The notes below the pieces were generated by a model. That model did no database searches and had not been told where the DNA came from. It saw only the letters and a program-made list of their open reading frames with translations. Made by a program: the position numbers and the translations under genes. A stretch of DNA of 64,000 nucleotides from Desertibaculum subflavum (GTDB lineage Bacteria > Pseudomonadota > Alphaproteobacteria > Ferrovibrionales > Ferrovibrionaceae). Shown here piece after piece: positions 35,433-43,762 of the stretch (position 1 is its first letter; each line of letters starts with the position of its first letter). The stretch lies in the NCBI GenBank assembly GCA_003576705.1, contig QOZS01000019.1:1-64000 (forward strand), in the 5' to 3' direction.

Positions 35433-36310
35433 TGCGCTACGCGCTCCGCCATCTCACCCGCTATGCCTATGGGGCGCCGGTCGATCTCGGCTACCACGTG
35501 CTGCGCATGAGCCCGCGCGAGACGGCGCGCCAGAAAGTGCTGAGCGCCACGCTTGCGCTGGCGCCGCAGCCGAGCCGCGACAGCGGCTTCATCGATCATT
35601 TCGGCAACGCGGCCCGCCATGTCGTTGTGGAGATGCCGCATAGCGCCTTCAGCGCCACGCTGGAAGCCGTCATCGAGGTCGCAAGGCGCGGCGCGGGCGC
35701 ATTGCCGGCCGGCCCGTCCTGGGAAGCCGTGCGCGACGCGATGCGCGACGACGGCTTTCCGGCCGATCCCGCCGTCGCCGAGTTCTGCTACGCCTCGCCG
35801 CTGGCGCCGGCCGACGAAGCTGCCGGCGCCTATGCCGCCGCCTGCTTCCCCGCCGGCCGGCCGATCGTGCAGGCCTTGCGCGATCTGACGGCGCGCATCC
35901 GCCGCGACTTCGCCTATCTGCCGGGCGCCACCGACATCACCACGCCGGTGGCGGAGGTGATGGCGGCAAAACGCGGCGTCTGCCAGGACTTCACCCATGT
36001 GATGATCGCCGGATTGCGGCGGCTCGGCCTGCCGGCGCGCTACGTCTCGGGCTATCTGCGTACCTATCCGACGGCCGATGCGCATGCGCTGCGTGGCGCC
36101 GATGCCAGCCACGCCTGGATCGGTGCCTGGTGCGGGCCGGAGATCGGCTGGCTCGATTTCGACCCGACCAACGACCTCGTCGTCGACCAGGAGCACATCA
36201 CGCTGGCCTGGGGCCGCGATTTCGACGATGTCAGCCCCTTGCGCGGCGTCATCCTCGGCGGCGGCACGCATGGCGTGGAAGTGGCCGTCACGGTGACGCC
36301 GCTCGATTAA
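35432..36310 (+). CDS. Transglutaminase-like cysteine protease
   Basis: This 292-residue protein has an N-terminal beta domain and a transglutaminase-like core. The triad reads C184 in R-G-V-C-Q-D, H227 in A-S-H-A-W and D242 in W-L-D-F-D-P-T. Bacterial relatives are mostly peptidases rather than cross-linking enzymes. The ATG overlaps the ATP-grasp/alpha-E stop codon, so they are translationally coupled. With the large DUF2126 protein it forms the conserved transglutaminase/ATP-grasp set. The stop codon overlaps that of the convergent hydrolase in a TTAA. Confidence 0.92.
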   Translation: MRYALRHLTRYAYGAPVDLGYHVLRMSPRETARQKVLSATLALAPQPSRDSGFIDHFGNAARHVVVEMPHSAFSATLEAVIEVARRGAGALPAGPSWEAVRDAMRDDGFPADPAVAEFCYASPLAPADEAAGAYAAACFPAGRPIVQALRDLTARIRRDFAYLPGATDITTPVAEVMAAKRGVCQDFTHVMIAGLRRLGLPARYVSGYLRTYPTADAHALRGADASHAWIGAWCGPEIGWLDFDPTNDLVVDQEHITLAWGRDFDDVSPLRGVILGGGTHGVEVAVTVTPLD

Positions 36311-37707
36311 CCGAGGATCTGCTTCAGCCGGCGGACCGGCCGGTCGTCGCCATGCAGGGCAAGCGGCAGGCTGATATGGCTCTGCCGCACGGTGAAGACG
36401 TTCTCCTCCGGCACGCCCCAGCGGCGGGTCAGGTCGATGCCGTGCGCCACCGGCATGACGCGGTCGGCATGGCCGAGCAACGAAACGATGGTGGCGGGAT
36501 CGATCGCCGGCCGGTCCGGCGGATCGAGCAGGTGGCGCATCCTTTCCACCGCCGCGTCGGTCCAACCGGCCTCATGCAGCGCCGGCGGCAGGCCGAGCGC
36601 CCGCGTCAGGCTGCCCTCGAAGGTCACCGAGCGGAGCTGGCCGCTATGGGCGATCAGCAAGGCCGCGTCCGGCCGGCAATCGCGTGGCCAGCGGTCGGCA
36701 TAGCCGGCCGCGAGCTGCGCCGCGAGCGCGCCCATCGAGATGCCGCCGATGGCGACCTTGCCGCCGAAGGCGTCGCGGGCGAAGCGCACCAGCACCGCGC
36801 TCTCCAGCGCCTGGCCGACGAACAGGTCGATCGGGCCGAGCGGCGCCGAGGCGAAGAACATCTCCCCGCCATAGCGCCCCGGGGGACGCCTTCGGCCATG
36901 CCAGGGCGAGACCAGCTCGACGACGCGAAAGCCGCGCTCGACCAGCACGCGCTCGACGCCGGAGAGATCGGCGATCATGTCCCATTCGACGAACACGCCG
37001 TTGCCGAACACGATGGTCGGCGGGTCGGCGGCGCCTGTCGGCGTCGTCACCTTGGCGAGCACCGTGTCGGCGAGGCGGTGCCAGGGCGACTTGAAGCGGG
37101 CCCAGCTGACCCGGCCGATCGAATTGTCGTAGCCGGCCGAGAGCTCGACCTTGGGCCGGAGGCGCAGGTCGAAGGCGGTGGCGGGCTCGGCCAGCGCGGG
37201 ACCGATCGCCTTCTCCACCTCGGACGGCGTCGGGATGGCCCATCGGACCGATGGCAGCCGCCGGCCGACGGCGAGCGGCTGATAGCCGATGCGGGCCAGC
37301 ATCCAGCGCTGGGCGGCGCGCTTGCGCACCTGCTCCAGCCAGGCAAGCGTGGCCGGGCGAACGTTCGGCCGGCCGAAGAAGCTGCCGTCCCAGGCTTCGT
37401 CCGCGGCATCGAGCAGGTCCTTGGCATCGGCCTGGCCGGCGATCCGTTTCACGGCGTAGCCGAGGAGCGGCTGGCGCTTCAGGGCCAGGCCGCTTTCGGC
37501 GAGGAAGCGGTCGATATCGGCGCCGCTCGCATCCGCCGCCGCCCATAGCCGCGACAGCGGGAAGAACCACCGCCGGAGACCCCATATGGCCATAGGATCG
37601 GCCAGCGGCCCGAAGGCGAGCCCGAGCTTAGCCAGCGCGCCGATCGAACGCGCCTCCGGCCCGGCGGCGGCAGGCTCCGCCGGCCATTTCAGCGAAATTC
37701 CGAACAT
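36307..37707 (-). CDS. Alpha/beta hydrolase, ABHD18-like
   Basis: This 466-residue protein has a long N-terminal helical part and an alpha/beta hydrolase core. The nucleophile elbow G-I-S-M-G is near residue 310, with P-W-H-G-R-R-R-P after strand 3 and V-M-P-V-A-H-G near residue 420. The layout resembles the ABHD18/DUF2048 family, whose substrates are not well defined. The ATG at 37707 begins M-F-G-I-S-L-K-W; upstream residues look non-coding. The gene is divergent from the TetR regulator, whose operator lies 88 bases from its start, so it might be controlled by it. Confidence 0.78.
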   Translation of the reverse strand: MFGISLKWPAEPAAAGPEARSIGALAKLGLAFGPLADPMAIWGLRRWFFPLSRLWAAADASGADIDRFLAESGLALKRQPLLGYAVKRIAGQADAKDLLDAADEAWDGSFFGRPNVRPATLAWLEQVRKRAAQRWMLARIGYQPLAVGRRLPSVRWAIPTPSEVEKAIGPALAEPATAFDLRLRPKVELSAGYDNSIGRVSWARFKSPWHRLADTVLAKVTTPTGAADPPTIVFGNGVFVEWDMIADLSGVERVLVERGFRVVELVSPWHGRRRPPGRYGGEMFFASAPLGPIDLFVGQALESAVLVRFARDAFGGKVAIGGISMGALAAQLAAGYADRWPRDCRPDAALLIAHSGQLRSVTFEGSLTRALGLPPALHEAGWTDAAVERMRHLLDPPDRPAIDPATIVSLLGHADRVMPVAHGIDLTRRWGVPEENVFTVRQSHISLPLALHGDDRPVRRLKQILG

Positions 37708-37794
37708 GAGGCTGGCATAGCACAGTACGTGGACCGGCTGGCGGCGCCCTTCCGCCCAGCTCGACAGCCGAGCTTGACAGCTCGGTCGAAGCAT

Positions 37795-37810
37795 GTAAGT
37801 AATCACTTAC
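37795..37810. promoter_or_regulatory. TetR operator, copy 1
   Basis: GTAAGTAATCACTTAC has six-base arms GTAAGT/ACTTAC around AATC. It lies 15 bases before the TetR GTG start, in the region shared with the divergent hydrolase gene. A 13-of-16 match recurs upstream of the next operon at 38406-38421, which supports a specific regulator site. Confidence 0.78.
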
Positions 37811-37824
37811 TACGGAGGCATGAC

Positions 37825-38385
37825 GTGGCGGGATCGACCAAGGACAGTTTGATGCAGGCGGCGGTGCGGCTGTTCGCGGCCAAGGGCATCGACGGCACGA
37901 CGACGCGGGAGATCGCGGCGGCAGCCGGCGTGACCGAGGGGGCGATCTACCGCCATTTCGTCGGCAAGGAGGCGCTGGTCGAGGAAATCTTCCACCGGCA
38001 CTACCTGCCCTTCGCCGCCGAGCTGGACGCGGCACGGGGTACGGCCGAGGGCGCCGAGGCGGAGCTCCGCGCCGTGGTCCGGCGGGTCTACGCCGCCTTC
38101 GACCGGGACCGCGATCTGTTTGCCTTTCTCCTGCTCGCCCAGCATGGACCGATGCGGCGCATCGCAGACGGCGCCGCGACGCCGGTGCGGGTGATCGAAA
38201 AGCTGGTCCGCGCCGGCCAGCGCGCCGGCACGATCCGGCGGATGGACGCGCGGCTCGCCACGCAGATCGTTCTCGGCGCGGTTCTCCAGCCGGCGACCGG
38301 AAGCCTGTACGGCGAGGTCTCGCCACCCTTGATCGCCATCGCCGACCAGGTGGCCGAAGCGGCCTGGCGCGCGATCGCCGGATGA
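37825..38385 (+). CDS. TetR-family transcriptional regulator
   Basis: This 186-residue regulator has an N-terminal TetR helix-turn-helix (A-A-V-R-L-F-A-A-K-G-I-D-G-T-T-T-R-E-I-A, then G-V-T-E-G-A-I-Y-R-H-F). A helical ligand-binding domain follows. The start is GTG after GGAGG at a six-base spacing; the ATG between them is in another frame. A 16-base palindrome overlaps its promoter and a second copy precedes the next two genes. It therefore probably represses itself and the exported-protein operon that follows. Confidence 0.93.
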   Translation: MAGSTKDSLMQAAVRLFAAKGIDGTTTREIAAAAGVTEGAIYRHFVGKEALVEEIFHRHYLPFAAELDAARGTAEGAEAELRAVVRRVYAAFDRDRDLFAFLLLAQHGPMRRIADGAATPVRVIEKLVRAGQRAGTIRRMDARLATQIVLGAVLQPATGSLYGEVSPPLIAIADQVAEAAWRAIAG

Positions 38386-38405
38386 GATGGCTTGCGTGGA
38401 TAGCC

Positions 38406-38421
38406 GTTAGTAATCGTTTAC
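38406..38421. promoter_or_regulatory. TetR operator, copy 2
   Basis: GTTAGTAATCGTTTAC matches the first operator at 13 of 16 positions and lies 20 bases after the TetR stop and 20 bases before the next start codon. It links the regulator to the two exported-protein genes. Confidence 0.7.
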
Positions 38422-38441
38422 ATACCACAAGGGGACCCAAG

Positions 38442-38801
38442 ATGTTCAAGAGCACTGACTGGAAGGCGGCGGCCCTGGGATTGGCCTTCGCCTGCTTCCT
38501 GACCCAGCCGGCCTGCGCCGATTCGAGCCCGGCGCGCGCCTCGGCCGCCGCATCAGGGTCAGCCGCCGCGTCCGCCGTCGGGATCACCGGCGCCGCGAGC
38601 TATGCCGTCGGCACCGTGGTGCCCGGACCGGTCGGCACCGTTCTGCAGGAAGGCGGCCTTGCCGTCATGCAGGACGGCCGCCGCATCGGCCAAGCGGCGA
38701 CCGAGACATTGCGGGCGCCGCTGCCCGTCACCGACCGCACCGTCACCATCGGCCCGCCGCCGGCCGAGGCGCTGAACGCGCCGGTGGAGGCCGCGCGATG
38801 A
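38442..38801 (+). CDS. Small exported Ala/Gly-rich protein
   Basis: This 119-residue protein has a signal peptide (K-A-A-A-L-G-L-A-F-A to about A-C-A-D-S). A low-complexity A/S/G stretch follows, then a hydrophobic, glycine-rich segment (A-V-G-I-T-G-A-A-S-Y-A-V-G-T-V-V). I know no domain for it. It is the first gene after the second TetR operator, and its stop overlaps the start of the DUF2145 gene in an ATGA. The two products may act together in the envelope. Confidence 0.75.
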   Translation: MFKSTDWKAAALGLAFACFLTQPACADSSPARASAAASGSAAASAVGITGAASYAVGTVVPGPVGTVLQEGGLAVMQDGRRIGQAATETLRAPLPVTDRTVTIGPPPAEALNAPVEAAR

Positions 38802-39625
38802 TCGGCCGCCGGCATCTCCTGCTCGCCGCTTTCGCGCTGGCGCTGGCGGCACCGCAACCCGCCCCGGCGGCCAGCGGCTCCGCTGCCGGGTCGCCGCCGC
38901 GCCACACGCCGGAGGCGATCGCCGCGCAGGCCAAGACGATCGAGCGCACGCTGGCCGCGGCGGGCGCTCGCGTCGCCATCGTCGGCCGCATCGGGCGTGA
39001 CCCGGCGACCCTGCCGAAAGGACTCACCTACACCCATGTCGCTTTCTGGATGCACAGCACGATCCGGACGCGGGAGGGCGAGCTGCTGCACGGCTATGCG
39101 GTGCACAACCTCTATCAGCGCGACGGCGAACCCGATCGCAGCGAGCTGGTGCAGGACTTCCCCGCGGACTTCCTGAGCCCGGCTTTCGACCTGAAGGTCG
39201 CCGTGCTGATCCCCAAGCCCGAGCTGCAGGCGCGCCTCGGGGCGTTGATCAGCTCGCCGGCCTATGCGGCGCTGCACAACCCCCGCTACTCGGTGGTCGC
39301 CAATCCGCTGCGGGACCGCTACCAGAACTGCACGTCCTTCGTGCTCGACGTGGTGATGGCGGCGCTCTATCGCACCGAGGATCGTCGCCAGATCCGTGCC
39401 AACGTGCAGGCCTATTTCCAGCCACAGATCGTGGAGGTGGGTGGCGGCCGGCGCCTGTTCGCCTCGCTGTTCGTTCCGGATGTCGCGACCAGCGACCATG
39501 ACGAGCGGATCCACACCGCCACCATGGAAGCGCTGGCGGACTTCATGATGTCGCAGGGGTTGGCCGAGCGAAGCTTCGAGGTCGCGGCAGATGGCCGTAT
39601 CCAGCCGATCGGTGCCGGGCGCTAG
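38798..39625 (+). CDS. DUF2145 exported protein, probable permuted papain-like fold
   Basis: This 275-residue protein has a signal peptide (R-R-H-L-L-L-A-A-F to A-P-A-A-S) and a DUF2145 body. Two motifs stand out: T-Y-T-H-V-A-F with H80, and Y-Q-N-C-T-S-F with C178. Histidine before cysteine in an N-C-x-x-F motif is the pattern of permuted NlpC/P60-like enzymes such as YiiX and LRAT. I infer an amidase, peptidase or acyltransferase acting outside the cytoplasm. It overlaps the preceding gene by four bases, and both are likely under the TetR regulator. It ends 63 bases before selA. Confidence 0.82.
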   Translation: MIGRRHLLLAAFALALAAPQPAPAASGSAAGSPPRHTPEAIAAQAKTIERTLAAAGARVAIVGRIGRDPATLPKGLTYTHVAFWMHSTIRTREGELLHGYAVHNLYQRDGEPDRSELVQDFPADFLSPAFDLKVAVLIPKPELQARLGALISSPAYAALHNPRYSVVANPLRDRYQNCTSFVLDVVMAALYRTEDRRQIRANVQAYFQPQIVEVGGGRRLFASLFVPDVATSDHDERIHTATMEALADFMMSQGLAERSFEVAADGRIQPIGAGR

Positions 39626-39688
39626 TGGCCTACCCTTGTCGCGGAGCGGCTATACTCCGCTCTTGTGTCTTGATGGTAGGAGCTCACA

Positions 39689-41083
39689 TTGGCGACCACT
39701 GCCGCCTCCACTGACAGCCGCGCCGCCCTGCCCTCGGTCGACCGGGTGCTGCGGAGCGAAGCCGGCGCGAAGCTGGTCGCGGCCCATGGCCGCGCGCTGG
39801 CGCTCGACGCGGTGCGCGAGGTGCTGGCGGAGCTGCGCACTGAGCGGGCGGCGGCGAGCGAGGCCGGGGTCGCGGCCGACGCCGCCGCGCGCCTCGCCGA
39901 GCTGACGGCGCCGTCGCAGAAGCCGGTGTTCAATCTCACCGGCGTGGTGCTGCACACCAATCTCGGCCGCGCGCCGATGCCGCCGGAGGCGGCCGCCGCC
40001 GCCGCGGCGGCGATGCAGAGCGCGACCAACCTGGAATTCGATCTCGACAGCGGCAAGCGCGGCGACCGCGACGCGCATGTCGAGAGCTGGATCTGCCGCC
40101 TGACCGGCGCCGAGGCGGCGACGGTGGTGAACAACAATGCCGCGGCGGTGTTGCTGGTGCTCAACACTTTCGCGCTCAGGAAAGAAGTGCCGGTCAGCCG
40201 CGGCGAGCTGATCGAGATCGGCGGCGCCTTCCGCATGCCGGAGATCATGGCCCGCGCCGGCTGCCGGCTGGTCGAGGTCGGCACCACCAACCGCACGCAT
40301 CTGAAGGACTATGCCGGCGCGATCTCGAAGAAGACCGGGATGCTGATGAAGGTGCATCCCTCGAACTACGCGATCGCCGGCTTCACCAAGACGGTCGGCG
40401 ATGCCGAGCTCGCCCGGCTCGCCCACGAGCACGGCCTGCCCTACGCGGTCGATCTCGGCAGCGGCCAGCTGGTCGACCTCGCGCAGTACGGCCTGCCGCA
40501 TGAGCCGACACCCGCTGAAGCGATCGCGGCCGGCGCCGATCTCGTCACCTTCTCCGGCGACAAGCTGCTCGGCGGGCCGCAATGCGGCATCGTGGTCGGC
40601 AAGGCGGCGCTGATGGCGAAGCTCGACCGCAATCCGCTGAAGCGCGCGCTGCGGCTCGACAAGGGTCGCCTCGCGGCGCTCGAGGCCGTGCTGAAGCTCT
40701 ATGCCGATCCGGAACGGCTCGCCGAACGCTTGCCCACCCTGCGCCTGCTGATCCGCGAGCAAGGCGAGATCCGCGCGGCGGCTGAGCGCTTGCGGCCCGC
40801 AATGACCCACGCCGTGGGCGCTGGCTTTGCCGTGACCGTGGCGGAATGCGCGAGCCAGATCGGCTCCGGCTCACTGCCGGTCGACCGGCTTGCCAGCGCC
40901 TGCCTCGCCATCCGCGCCAAGGCGAAGGGCGGCGGCAGCGTCGAGCGCCTCGCCGCCGCCTTGCGCGCGCTGCCGAAACCCGTGGTCGGCAGAATCGAGG
41001 ATGGCGCGCTGAAGCTCGACCTGCGCTGCCTGGAAGACGAGGCCGGATTCCGCGCCAACCTCGACGGATTCTCTCTCAGCTGA
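39689..41083 (+). CDS. selA: L-seryl-tRNA(Sec) selenium transferase
   Basis: This 464-residue PLP enzyme converts seryl-tRNA(Sec) to selenocysteyl-tRNA(Sec) using selenophosphate. The N-terminal S-V-D-R-V-L tRNA-binding region leads into the SelA core with [21 protein letters not shown] and V-D-L-G-S-G. The PLP lysine is K292 in [11 protein letters not shown]. The start is TTG, with GGAG six bases upstream. selB, selC and selD are not in the window, so they must be elsewhere. Its presence means the cell can decode UGA as selenocysteine, which matters for the gene at 48816-49568. Confidence 0.96.
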   Translation: MATTAASTDSRAALPSVDRVLRSEAGAKLVAAHGRALALDAVREVLAELRTERAAASEAGVAADAAARLAELTAPSQKPVFNLTGVVLHTNLGRAPMPPEAAAAAAAAMQSATNLEFDLDSGKRGDRDAHVESWICRLTGAEAATVVNNNAAAVLLVLNTFALRKEVPVSRGELIEIGGAFRMPEIMARAGCRLVEVGTTNRTHLKDYAGAISKKTGMLMKVHPSNYAIAGFTKTVGDAELARLAHEHGLPYAVDLGSGQLVDLAQYGLPHEPTPAEAIAAGADLVTFSGDKLLGGPQCGIVVGKAALMAKLDRNPLKRALRLDKGRLAALEAVLKLYADPERLAERLPTLRLLIREQGEIRAAAERLRPAMTHAVGAGFAVTVAECASQIGSGSLPVDRLASACLAIRAKAKGGGSVERLAAALRALPKPVVGRIEDGALKLDLRCLEDEAGFRANLDGFSLS

Positions 41084-41089
41084 CCGAAA

Positions 41090-42544
41090 TCACGCGAAGA
41101 GCGCCGGATCGACCACCGGACGGCCGCGCGGCACCGCCGTCTCGGGCAGCGCGCAGCGCATGAACTGGCCGCGGCCGGGCTTCGCCGTCACCTCGCCTTC
41201 GCGCATCACCCGCTCGCCGCGCGAGAACACTTCCACCGGCCAGCCCTTCACGCGGCGGCCCTCATAGGGCGTGTAGCCGGTCCGGTCGTTCAGCATCTTC
41301 CAGGTGATCGTCACCTCGCGGTCCTTGTCCCAGATAGCGAGATCGGCATCGGCGCCGATGGCAATGGTGCCCTTTTTCGGATGCAGGCCATAGAGCTTGG
41401 CGTGGTTGGTGGCGGTGAGGGCCACGAATTGCTGCAGGCTGAGCCGGCCGGTCTGCACGCCTTCGGAGAAGAGCAGCGGCAGGCGGGTCGCGATGCCCGG
41501 CACGCCGTTGCCGATCTTGCTGAACGGCGGCTTCGGCCCTTGCGCGAACTTGCCCTGCTTGTTGAGGGTGAAGGGCGAGTGGTCCGAGGAGAGCACGCTG
41601 AAGATGCCCTGCTCCAGCCCGCGCCAGACGAATTCCTGGTTGGCCTTGTCGCGCGGCGGCGGCGAGCACATGCAGCGCGCGCCGTGCCAATCGTCGTCGT
41701 CGAAGCCGCCCATATCCTCCTCCGACAGGAAGAGATATTGCGGGCAGGTCTCGCCGTAGATCTTCAGGCCGCGGCCCTGCGCCCAGTGGATCTGCTCGAT
41801 CGCCTCCTTGGCGGAGACATGGACCAGCAGGATCGGCGTGTCGAGCAGCTCGGCCAGCGAGATGGCACGGTGCGTCGCCTCGCGCTCCACCACGTTGGGG
41901 CGGGAGGTCGCGTGATAACGCGGCTGGACGCGGCCGGCGAGCTCGAGCTTTTCGGTCAGCCATTCGATGCAATCGGTGTTCTCGGCATGGATCATCGTCA
42001 TCGCGCCCTCGCGCCGGGCCAGCGCGAGGATGTCCAGGATCTGCCGGTCGTTCACCTTCAGGCTGTCATAGGTCATGTAGAGCTTGAACGAGGTGTAGCC
42101 GTCGCCGATCAGCGCCGGCAGTTCCTGGCCCAGCACGCTGGGCGTCGGGTCGGTGACGATCAGGTGGAAGGCATAGTCGATCACCGGCTTGCCTTCGGCC
42201 TTGCGGTGGTAATCCTCCACCGCCGCCCGCAGCGACTGCCCGCGCAGCTGCTGCGCGAACGGGATCACCGTGGTGGTGCCGCCGGTGACGGCGGATTGCG
42301 TCGCCGAGAGAAAGTCGTCGGCGTTGCGGGCGCCGTCGAGGCCGGGCGGCTGGTCCATGTGGCAATGGCTGTCAATGCCGCCGGGCAGGACCAGGCGGCC
42401 CGAGGCGTCGACCACCTCGGCGGCATCCTCCAGATTGTCGGCGAGGGCCGCGATGCGGCCGTCCTTGACCCCGATATCGGCGCGGAAGGTGTCGGTCGCG
42501 GTCGCCACCGCGCCGCCCTTCACCACGAGATCGAACCTCGCCAT
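41090..42544 (-). CDS. Dihydropyrimidinase / D-hydantoinase
   Basis: This 484-residue amidohydrolase has the metal motif G-G-I-D-S-H-C-H-M-D, the carboxylated lysine in S-F-K-L-Y-M-T-Y near residue 150 and I-H-A-E-N. It also has L-V-H-V-S-A and S-S-D-H-S-P-F, the binuclear zinc set of hydantoinases. It opens cyclic ureides such as dihydropyrimidines or 5-substituted hydantoins to N-carbamoyl amino acids. It is the last gene of an operon with a uraH gene and a maleate-isomerase-like gene, 11 bases after the latter. No carbamoylase is adjacent. The gene ends six bases from the selA stop. Confidence 0.93.
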   Translation of the reverse strand: MARFDLVVKGGAVATATDTFRADIGVKDGRIAALADNLEDAAEVVDASGRLVLPGGIDSHCHMDQPPGLDGARNADDFLSATQSAVTGGTTTVIPFAQQLRGQSLRAAVEDYHRKAEGKPVIDYAFHLIVTDPTPSVLGQELPALIGDGYTSFKLYMTYDSLKVNDRQILDILALARREGAMTMIHAENTDCIEWLTEKLELAGRVQPRYHATSRPNVVEREATHRAISLAELLDTPILLVHVSAKEAIEQIHWAQGRGLKIYGETCPQYLFLSEEDMGGFDDDDWHGARCMCSPPPRDKANQEFVWRGLEQGIFSVLSSDHSPFTLNKQGKFAQGPKPPFSKIGNGVPGIATRLPLLFSEGVQTGRLSLQQFVALTATNHAKLYGLHPKKGTIAIGADADLAIWDKDREVTITWKMLNDRTGYTPYEGRRVKGWPVEVFSRGERVMREGEVTAKPGRGQFMRCALPETAVPRGRPVVDPALFA

Positions 42545-42555
42545 CGCATGCCCTC

Positions 42556-43284
42556 CTAGGCGACTTCCTGGAACAGCCGGCCCCAGCCCTTGATCCGCTT
42601 CGGATCGACGCCGGCGATGCGGAGCGATCCCCAGACCGCGGTCGCCACCGTGTCGTAGATCGGAATGCCGATCTCGCGCTCGAGCGCCTCGACCAGGGGC
42701 GCCGCGCGCAGGTTGGTGCAGAACACGGCGATCGCCTGCGGCTTCTCTGCCGCCACCTCGCGCACCATGCGCGCGATCACGTCGGGCCCGTATTCGGAGA
42801 AGGAGAAGTTGCCCTTGTCGCGCAAATGCCGCTCGGCGACGCAGGTCCAGCCTTCGCGGGCGAAATTGGCCACGATCTTCTCCTGGATCTCGTCGAGATA
42901 GGGGGTGACGAGCCCATAGCTCTTCTGGCCGGTGCGGTTCAGGATCTCGCCGAGCGCCAGGGTGGAGGACGTGGCGGGGATGCCGGTCTCGCGCTGGATG
43001 GCAGCGCAGAGCTCGCGGTCAGCATCGAGGCCGAGCCAGCCGGCCGAGGTGCCGTTCCAGCAGATCGCCTGCACGCGCGCATCGGCGAGCAGGGTCGCCG
43101 CCGCCAGGATCGGCGCATTGTCGAACTGGCCGAGCGCCGCGTCGCGCAGCGAGATCTCCGTCACCTTGAACCGGCCGAAATGCGCGGTGATGTCGGGCGT
43201 GCCGGCCAGCATGGCGCTGGTCACCGGCTCCAGCACCGTGTTGGAGGACGGCGTCAGCATCCCGAGCAAGGTTCGTCCCGTCAT
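42556..43284 (-). CDS. Asp/Glu racemase family protein, maleate isomerase / arylmalonate decarboxylase type
   Basis: This 242-residue protein starts with L-L-G-M-L-T-P-S-S-N-T-V-L-E-P, the signature of the maleate cis-trans isomerase and arylmalonate decarboxylase branch. Both catalytic cysteines are present, C75 in A-I-C-W-N-G-T and C189 in V-F-C-T-N-L. The enzyme should act on a dicarboxylate or a malonate-like acid. It sits between uraH and the hydantoinase, so the substrate may be a ring-opened ureide, but this is inference. The ATG at 43284 gives the usual N terminus. Confidence 0.85.
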   Translation of the reverse strand: MTGRTLLGMLTPSSNTVLEPVTSAMLAGTPDITAHFGRFKVTEISLRDAALGQFDNAPILAAATLLADARVQAICWNGTSAGWLGLDADRELCAAIQRETGIPATSSTLALGEILNRTGQKSYGLVTPYLDEIQEKIVANFAREGWTCVAERHLRDKGNFSFSEYGPDVIARMVREVAAEKPQAIAVFCTNLRAAPLVEALEREIGIPIYDTVATAVWGSLRIAGVDPKRIKGWGRLFQEVA

Positions 43285-43357
43285 CCCGTCCTCATCTGGG
43301 CATCGCCCGTCTCTGGGCATCGGTTGAGCAGCTGCCTCATGATTGGGCCGCCGCAGC

Positions 43358-43714
43358 CTATCCGCCACGATACATCGAGAAGCCCCAGGGCGTCGTCTTC
43401 AACGGCAGATGGTAGTGCTGGGCGATGTCGGCCACGCCGAACCGGAACGGCGTCGCCTCCAGGAAGGCCGGCTCCGGCAGCGTGACGCCGACGGCGCGGA
43501 AATAGTCGCCGATATGGAACACCGCTTCGTACAGCCCAGGCGCCTCGATCCCGGCGCCGCGCGTGACGGGGTGGTCAAGCGTTCCGTCGGTCCCTAGGGT
43601 GCCGGCCGCGATCAGCCGGCGCGCCGGTGCCAGCGCGAAGACCTCCACCCGCATGCCGCGCGCCGGCCGTCCGATCGTCGCGTCCACCACGTGAAGAGAG
43701 ATGCCGCCGGCCAT
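43358..43714 (-). CDS. uraH: 5-hydroxyisourate hydrolase (transthyretin-like)
   Basis: This 118-residue protein has the HIUase N-terminal L-H-V-V-D near residue 7. It continues with P-A-R-G-M-R-V-E-V, H-Y-H-L-P-L and the C-terminal tetrapeptide Y-R-G-G, usually Y-R-G-S. It hydrolyses 5-hydroxyisourate, the product of urate oxidation, to OHCU on the way to allantoin. The OHCU decarboxylase gene (uraD) is not in the window. uraH heads an operon with the isomerase-like gene (73 bases) and the hydantoinase. It is divergent from an MFS transporter. Confidence 0.94.
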   Translation of the reverse strand: MAGGISLHVVDATIGRPARGMRVEVFALAPARRLIAAGTLGTDGTLDHPVTRGAGIEAPGLYEAVFHIGDYFRAVGVTLPEPAFLEATPFRFGVADIAQHYHLPLKTTPWGFSMYRGG

Positions 43715-43762
43715 GTCGTCCGTTCCGCCAATGCCCTGCCGGCGGCATGCAAGGGGCAGGCC

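Noticed and set aside
43691..43762. Upstream extension of the MFS transporter into uraH
   Set aside because: It would overlap the uraH coding region head to head and adds 24 residues with no helix character. GTG 43763 has its own ribosome site.
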